Shown here in pieces: positions 58,605-64,000 of a stretch of 64,000 nt of DNA; position 1 is the first letter of the stretch; each line of letters starts with the position of its first letter. The notes beneath the pieces are model-generated. The model ran no database searches, was not told the DNA's origin, and saw only the letters and a list, made by a program, of their open reading frames with translations. This stretch comes from Clitopilus passeckerianus (Eukaryota; Basidiomycota; Agaricomycetes; Agaricales; Entolomataceae), in NCBI GenBank assembly GCA_944990035.1, contig CALYLX010000157.1:620001-684000 (forward strand). Reading direction: 5' to 3'. Made by a program: the position numbers and the translations under genes.

Positions 58605-58765
58605 TTATACCTTCTTCATTACTCTGAGTTTCTTGTGTATTTTGGGATGAAGGATCGTGGTCCCGACAAACTCAGTCAGGGAGCCTGGCCGCTTTCTCAG
58701 CTGAACTGCCACCATCCTTGTCTTGGGAGCGGCTCTGCCATCGTGAACCTGGGCACCCGGCCGAT
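58605..58765 (-). other. Small coding-like block downstream of the carrier gene
   Basis: The minus strand reads VAVQLRKRPGSLTEFV...ILHPKIHKKLRVMKKV and stops. A counterpart lies at 6415-6565. Peptide-level similarity between the two copies hints at real coding sequence, possibly an exon of a gene not otherwise identified. Confidence 0.4.
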
Positions 58766-58833
58766 AGTGGTCTTTGATCATCTCAGAACAGCCAACAGTT
58801 CCATTCAAGAAGTAACGTCTAATCCCATAAGAT

Positions 58834-60377
58834 TCAATTGAACACGACACGAATGAACCCTGCTAGCGTTCCCCGAAAGTCTATTCTTTTATTTCGTCCT
58901 CTCATTCCAGCTATGCGACGAAATAAAGTCAGCACAATGTACGTCAACCCCAAGAGAAGAACAACATACATATCCAAGAAAAGCCTCCAAAGCACAGAGA
59001 ACATAATCCCTTGCAACCCATTCGTAATAATCCTCGTCTTCAAACCCCTTCCAAACAGGCCCTTGATGCCATCGTGCGCAATGACAGCCTTCGCAGCTTC
59101 AGTATAGCCTATGCGTGTCTCGTTGACTTGGCGGTATGTCTTGACCACGCGAAGGGAGTTGGAGATGGTGTCGGAAGCCACGGAGGCGACGAAGCCGATG
59201 AAAGCACGGCGGAGGAGTTTGGGCCCGAGGGTGTCGGCGAGAGGGAGGTGCTCGTCTAAGTAGTTATAAGTGCTGAACCACTGTGAATGAAAACGAGATG
59301 GTCAGACGGGTAGAGATAATAGGATGTAGGAGCGACATACTGGATAATGGCCGACAAAGGTTGCAGCTGCGGTTGCAAATGCGCCGTACCACATCGTTCC
59401 GAACCCGTATTTCCTGATCTAGAATTCGAAGATCAGCGGGGAAGCTCTTGAGCTCAGGAAAAAGAAACTCACCCTAGCTCGAAGAATGGCCAGCCCACTC
59501 CTACCCTGCGTCTGCATGGTAGTCTTAACGGTATCAATCGGCGTCAACACCATCCTGAACGCAGCGGCAGCCAGACTTGCGAAGACAGTCTTGAAGACGA
59601 CAGGGAGGTTCTTCATATACCGGTTTGATTGCAACAAGGCGAGTATGCCGGCGTTTGCAGCTGTATCTCCGAAACGGGCTACGGGGCCTTGTACTAGTGC
59701 AGCTGTGAGACCTTGATAGTATCGTGAATAGCCGCCGTCTTGGTAGAGGGTCTGGATGGCTACTGTTGTCGAGGTGCCGAAGCGGTACTGGTAGTTCATG
59801 ACGGTGCGCAGAGGCTAGAAGGCAAGTTCATTAGATCGTAGTCGGCCAGAGGATGAGCAAGCTTACCATGAGAGTGAGAACCTGCAAGACCATAGCTTGT
59901 GAAAAAGTAACATTAGACCTCTGCTGAAGATTACAGCAAGGTCGAATTACCTGCTGCACCACTTAAACCACCACCAAGCGCTGCTTTCAAGGCTTTCTTC
60001 AGGTCGAACTAGGCCAACGTTAGCTGAAAGGAGTTGGGAAGGTTTTAAAAACGTACATCCACATCCTCAGGGTTTGAGAAGCCGTATATGAAGATCCAGA
60101 CCAAGCCAGTTATGAAGACTGCAAGGATTGCGTAAAATATCTTCTGTTGCAGGGTCCATGGTTCAGACACTTCCTGATCCTCATCCTTGAGAGGCGCATC
60201 CAGGATGGTTTGCTCCTCATCTTGCGGTTCCTGGGCTTCAGCGTCGGCGTCGTTCTGCGCAGACCTCAAAGGCGACTGCGAATCGTACGATTGGGCTTTC
60301 TGAGTTCCTGCTAGCAGTGGCTGCCGTTCGTCCGAACTCCCTTCATCAGGAGTAGCTTGAGAGTTATCTGTGGTCAT
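58834..60377 (-). CDS. Mitochondrial carrier family (SLC25-like) membrane protein
   Basis: Start at 60377 (MTTDNSQATPDEGSSDERQP). The first exon encodes an unusual ~90-residue hydrophilic N terminus followed by one hydrophobic segment (IFYAILAVFITGLVWIFIYG). Later exons give LKKALKAALGGGLSGAAAMV; TALVQGPVARF-like residues in YYQGLTAALVQGPVARFGD; MVLTPIDTVKTTMQTQGRSG, matching the carrier signature Px(D/E)xxKxxxQ; DTLGPKLLRRAFIGFVASVA; and DGIKGLFGRGLKTRI near the end. Six exons or so; stop at 58834. It transports an unknown metabolite, probably in the mitochondrial inner membrane, although the acidic, dileucine-containing N terminus is atypical. It looks intact. A decayed inverted copy lies at 4986-6345. 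Confidence 0.85.
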
Positions 60378-60633
60378 CGTGGTTGGAGGAAAGGAGGAGC
60401 TGCCACAGCCTGGGCTTTGGCTGACTGAACTGGTTGGCTGATAACATGCCTCGGTGTCGAGAATGGCGAACGTGCCATGACAAAGCTCTGACTACGTAAG
60501 AATCCGCTGACTGATGCCAGAATAGATAAGATAAGATTCTTCGCATCTACTTGATGATTTTCAAACACCAGAATCTGGTTTACCAACCAATTCGCATTAA
60601 CGAGAATACTAGTGATAGCAACGAATTAGTGCT

Positions 60634-61149
60634 TCAACGTCGGAAGAATCTTCTCGTACTCTTCAGCCTCCTCCTCATCATGTCCCTCGGGCTTTCGAGC
60701 TCACTTGGGAGCTGCTTATTCTTGTCCTTATCCTTCTCAGCCTTAACGAGCGGGCTAAGCCTCCTGACCGCAGCCTGCGCTTCTGCCCTCTTGCGCTTGA
60801 ATTTTTGGATCCGCTCTTGGCACTCGGCCTTGGTAAGGCCGACGACAGATGGTGGTCCACTCGCACGAAGGGCGAGAGCATAAGCGATGCCGTCCGAGTT
60901 CATGCCGAGGCCGAGGAGATCCCCTGCGCCTACTAACCCAAAATTGTCGTCGAGTCTGCGAACGGCGCCGTATATAAACTTTCTGGGCCGTCTCTTGTGG
61001 CCGACATCGTAAGCACGAGTGTCCAACGCGTGATCGTAGCAGCCACGCCTAGCGAGTGCTTCTACGACGTCTCCGTAAGAGTATGTACGAGTGGACATGG
61101 CTGCGCTGGGGGCGAGGATGGATTGAATGGTGAAGCGGGTAGAAACCAT
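60634..61149 (-). CDS. Hypothetical protein, single exon, 171 aa
   Basis: MVSTRFTIQSILAPSAAMST opens the frame; a second Met at residue 18 (MSTRTYSYGD) may be the real start. The middle contains RKFIYGAVRRLDDNFGLVGA, and the second half is Lys/Arg-rich with an alpha-helical EAQAAVRRLSPLVKAEKDKD segment and a strongly basic end (RRRLKSTRRFFRR). No family was recognised. The open frame, amino-acid composition and position between two genes favour a real gene. Confidence 0.55.
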   Translation of the reverse strand: MVSTRFTIQSILAPSAAMSTRTYSYGDVVEALARRGCYDHALDTRAYDVGHKRRPRKFIYGAVRRLDDNFGLVGAGDLLGLGMNSDGIAYALALRASGPPSVVGLTKAECQERIQKFKRKRAEAQAAVRRLSPLVKAEKDKDKNKQLPSELESPRDMMRRRLKSTRRFFRR

Positions 61150-62495
61150 GGTTCATATTGACTTGAAAAACCAAAAACCGTCAGTCATCGGTGATACAAG
61201 AGATTCAAGAACGATCCCGCTTACGTGCGATAAAACGTTTTAGATTTGCGACGGGCGCGAGAGTTATAGGAAGACTGATGAATTGTGAAATGAAAAGAGC
61301 TTTGTACACCCGTTACCGCCGTTTCCCATAGACAAGAGGCTGCCGTTATACTCGCTCAAGCTCTATCTTACTAACAGCATCGGCATCTGGCTGGAATGGA
61401 CCCCTGTGAATGGCTGCGGACTGCATACCCCAATCGTTTGGCGATGCAGAGAAGCACTTTTCTGGGGTGTTAGACCTTGAAACGATCTTCTCAGTATGTA
61501 AACTTATTTGGTAGCTCTACTCCAGCCCGAGATGGCCGAGATAGCTTTCATAGTGCACTTAAAGCCGATCAGTAAGAGGATTGCCTGTGCCCGAATGTTG
61601 CCAGAGTGCCAGTCTGGCTAAACAAGCAGAACAATGTCGCTTTTAGAATGAGAAATTATAGAAGGGAAACCTTGGAAGCCTACACGGGTAAAGAAGAATC
61701 TGGTTTGAGAAGCATTTTGAAGATCAATCCAAGGGGAATCAAGAACTTATCGCTCCGTTTCATGAGCTAATTATGTAAATTGAAGTTTAAAACATCGAAT
61801 TTCTCAGCCCGTCTTCAACCATCGGAATGATCTTGCATCGCCCAGGACATATATATCTGGACCGTATGTCAAGTGCACTACCAGGAGTTGACCAGAAGGG
61901 AGGCATCCTACCACCCTTACACGAAGAGGATTACTTTGACCGAGGGACGCCTGCCGCGGCCCTGAACGATGCCTTTGAACGTTGTATCAGTGTACGCCGA
62001 TGTTACGGGAAATCATAGCACCATGATAAAACAGGAGCATAATCACCGTCCAAAGAGCGAGTCAGACTATGGAAGTTTCGTGCAGGAACATCGTACGGAG
62101 TGAGAATATCCCGCCAAATTCCACCGGGCATCCAACAGGGGCTCAATGCCTTTCCTACCGTGCTCGTACGGCGTTCAAAGCCTCTAGGATGGATGTGCAG
62201 AGGTACTACTCGATATAATGTGGCGCATGATTAGCCTTCGATCGCCGGCACAGTTGCAGCCCATATTCTTTTTTTCTTGGTGAAATAAAAGTCCCTGGCA
62301 CCGGTCGAAACAGGTATTAAAAATCTGCCCACGTCGAAGTACGAGTTCTAACCACAAGATGAAGGGTCGTGTAAGAAAAGTTGTAGGCAGATGTTGCCTC
62401 TCAAACTATGGTAAAACTAGAACGAGTTACTATTGGCTATGATGCAGTTTACTCAACTACAATAATGCAGGAACATGCGATATCAGTACGGTAAA
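61150..62495. other. Gene-free stretch
   Basis: Only short ORFs without family resemblance; nothing structured was noticed. Confidence 0.5.
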
Positions 62496-63838
62496 TCATG
62501 CGCGAAATAAGTATGTCTCTGTAGCCGATGCACTTCTCTCATTGAAACGATCACATCGAGAGTCTTCGGTGATCTCTCCAGATACGATGATGTGTTTCTT
62601 CTTGTTTGCATCCCAAGATAGGAGGATTATACATTTATGATCTTCAAGCAGGGGTGGATCGGATGCGAGGACTGACTTGGAGAAGTCAATGAACGCCCGA
62701 TCCCGGATGGTCGGGAGCTCCAGATCTTTTGCACGCGCCCATATCCTGATACTGGTTAGGTGGCGGAGCTTCCTAAGCTCCCGAATACTTCCTTTGATAT
62801 TCTCGGCCTGTATATCAATGAGAAATGTTACGTGCGGGAAGCTCTACAACGACAAACATCCAACATGGCTTCTGGGCGATATCTATCGCCAGGGTGTTGA
62901 AGATTTATCGCCGTGGTATTTGGCCACTGCTTCACGTAACCTAGCAGAGAGGTAATTAGAAACGAGAAAGCGGAAGTAGAAAGGCCCAAATCCCACCTTT
63001 AATGTCGTGGCTGAACCACGGCAAGAAGTTGTCGAATTCTTCAATGCCTCCGGGATAGCACCGGAACACATCTGTAGAGGGCTTCGGGGTTATGACTTCA
63101 CCCCTATAAGAAAAGAAATTCTTTATCTTGGCAACCCTAGCATTTGGGCACGCCTTGAAGATACCCATGGCGGTGAGAGGGACCTGAATGGTCCGGACGG
63201 AGGGGAGGCGCCTGGATTCAAAGACCTTTGCCCACATAAGTGGACTGTGTTTGCCTTCCAACCGGATATTTATTGTCTTGAGGTTTGGAAGTAACTCCAA
63301 TGATCGAGCAAATTCCCCGGCAACTTGCTTTAGCAGGAGAGACACCGCAGGAACCATCACTCGTATTGCTCTGGCAAGTCTGCATCAGTTTATCGTCGGA
63401 GAACGGCGGGCGAGTAAACCACTTGACACATTTCGCGAGGTCTGGATTCCTTATTGTGACGATCTCGAGCTGACGTATGAGTTCTGTCAATAACTCTTTG
63501 TTTCGACGGGGAACGTTCTTCTCGTCACTCTGGCAGACCTCAATCCGTTCCCAGAGGAGTGGTAACGCGAAGGCTCGAAGAAAGGAGCAGCTATGTGATA
63601 GAGCTTTCAGGAGATTCCGGCGCCCAAAGCAAGAGTCAGATGATTCTCGAAGAGTGATTTGCTCCAGTTCCAGCGACGACGTTACGTGTGACACGATTTC
63701 TGAAAGTATTTCAACGGGTAGAGAGGCAAGCCCAGTTGTTCTTGTATGCGAGTCCACTATGGATGAGCGTACGGGAGACTCGCCTTTTGGTGACTCTTCC
63801 TCGAAGGAATTAATCCGCCGAGATCGTCTCAAAGCCAT
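62496..63838 (-). CDS. F-box protein, at least three exons
   Basis: Start at 63838 (MALRRSRRINSFEEESPKGE). The F-box is LPVEILSEIVSHVTSSLELE, followed later by NLLKALSHSCSFLRAFALPL. Exon 2 covers about 63355-62998 (SLELLPNLKTINIRLEGKHS, IFKACPNARVAKIKNFFSYR, WFSHDIK). The last exon begins near 62845 (SFPHVTFLIDIQAENIKGSI) and ends with ATETYLFRA at 62496. It contains leucine-rich strands such as IRELRKLRHLTSIRIW. Precise junctions around 63380 and 62860-62990 are uncertain. Likely an SCF ubiquitin ligase substrate receptor by family analogy. Confidence 0.75.
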
Positions 63839-63945
63839 ACTTGGCGCGTGGATCTTGAAGTTGTGAAGCGAACGTGGATATCATCGATTGGGGACTCTCC
63901 CTTGACTCTCCGAGATTGTCCCAAAGCCATACTTGGAGCCTGGCT
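63826..63945. repeat. Short direct repeat spanning the F-box gene start
   Basis: 'gagat.gt(c)tcaaagccatacttgg.gc.tgg' occurs at about 63819-63851 and again at 63910-63943, each preceded by a 'gactc(g/t)cc' block. The first copy contains the ATG of the F-box gene (minus strand), so the start region was duplicated in tandem. Confidence 0.7.
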
Positions 63946-64000
63946 GTTTGGGTGGGACATCTGGAGACACAAACTTTCAATTTTCCCAAACATTTCTCAC

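Overview
The window is nuclear DNA of a filamentous basidiomycete, most likely an Agaricomycete. Genes are cut by many short introns (mostly 39-70 nt, GT..AG). Fungal housekeeping genes are recognisable: an ATG22-type vacuolar transporter, a STE24 CAAX protease and a mitochondrial-type carrier. There are F-box/leucine-rich proteins, Copia-family retroelement DNA, and a KDZ transposase with a TET/JBP-like neighbour, a combination typical of mushroom-forming fungi. No prokaryotic signals, CRISPR array, rRNA or convincing tRNA was seen.

Layout, left to right. 1-2.1 kb: 3' part of a Copia element (pol with one nonsense codon, 3' LTR) lying in an intron of a small membrane-protein gene (family M, copy 1). 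4.6-6.3 kb: an ATG22 promoter/exon-1 fragment fused to a decayed carrier gene. 6.8-9.6 kb: a copy of an unrecognised large protein (family L, copy 1). 10-11.8 kb: F-box gene. 12.0-12.3 kb: STE24 fragment. 13.9-14.6 kb: M copy 2. 14.9-16.7 kb: STE24. 16.9-17.6 kb: probable Gypsy-type reverse transcriptase remnant. 18.6-19.8 kb: F-box gene. 20.4-22.5 kb: ATG22. 22.5-26.4 kb: gene-poor. 26.4-27.2 kb: M copy 3. 28-32 kb: a mosaic of gene fragments and duplicated segments, including deleted M copy 4. 32.2-32.8 kb: M copy 5, divergent from L copy 2, which begins at 33.5 kb.

L copy 2 is broken twice. A ~1.5 kb element sits at 34.5-36.0 kb. A ~15.4 kb element, 36.07-51.52 kb, has inverted repetitive ends and carries a KDZ transposase, a TET/JBP-like protein, a basic protein, a protein with an RNase H1 N-terminal (viroplasmin-like) domain and a large KDZ-associated protein. 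Two genes of this element are themselves split by solo LTRs with perfect 5-bp target duplications. The rest of L copy 2 resumes at 51.52-53.17 kb. 54.3-60.4 kb: M copy 6, divergent from L copy 3, convergent with the intact carrier gene. 60.6-63.8 kb: an unknown small gene and an F-box gene.

The most novel signal is the M/L pair. Family M has six copies of a ~165-185 aa hydrophobic protein whose second and third exons are 17 and 112 nt wherever complete. Family L has three copies of a ~885-codon protein of unknown function. M and L are head-to-head in two of three L loci, across ~0.7 kb regions rich in CTC/GAG triplets. The L-carrier block also exists as a ~4.6 kb inverted duplication at 5.0-9.6 kb. 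The locus therefore looks like a duplicating two-gene module that has attracted nested transposons; its function is unknown.
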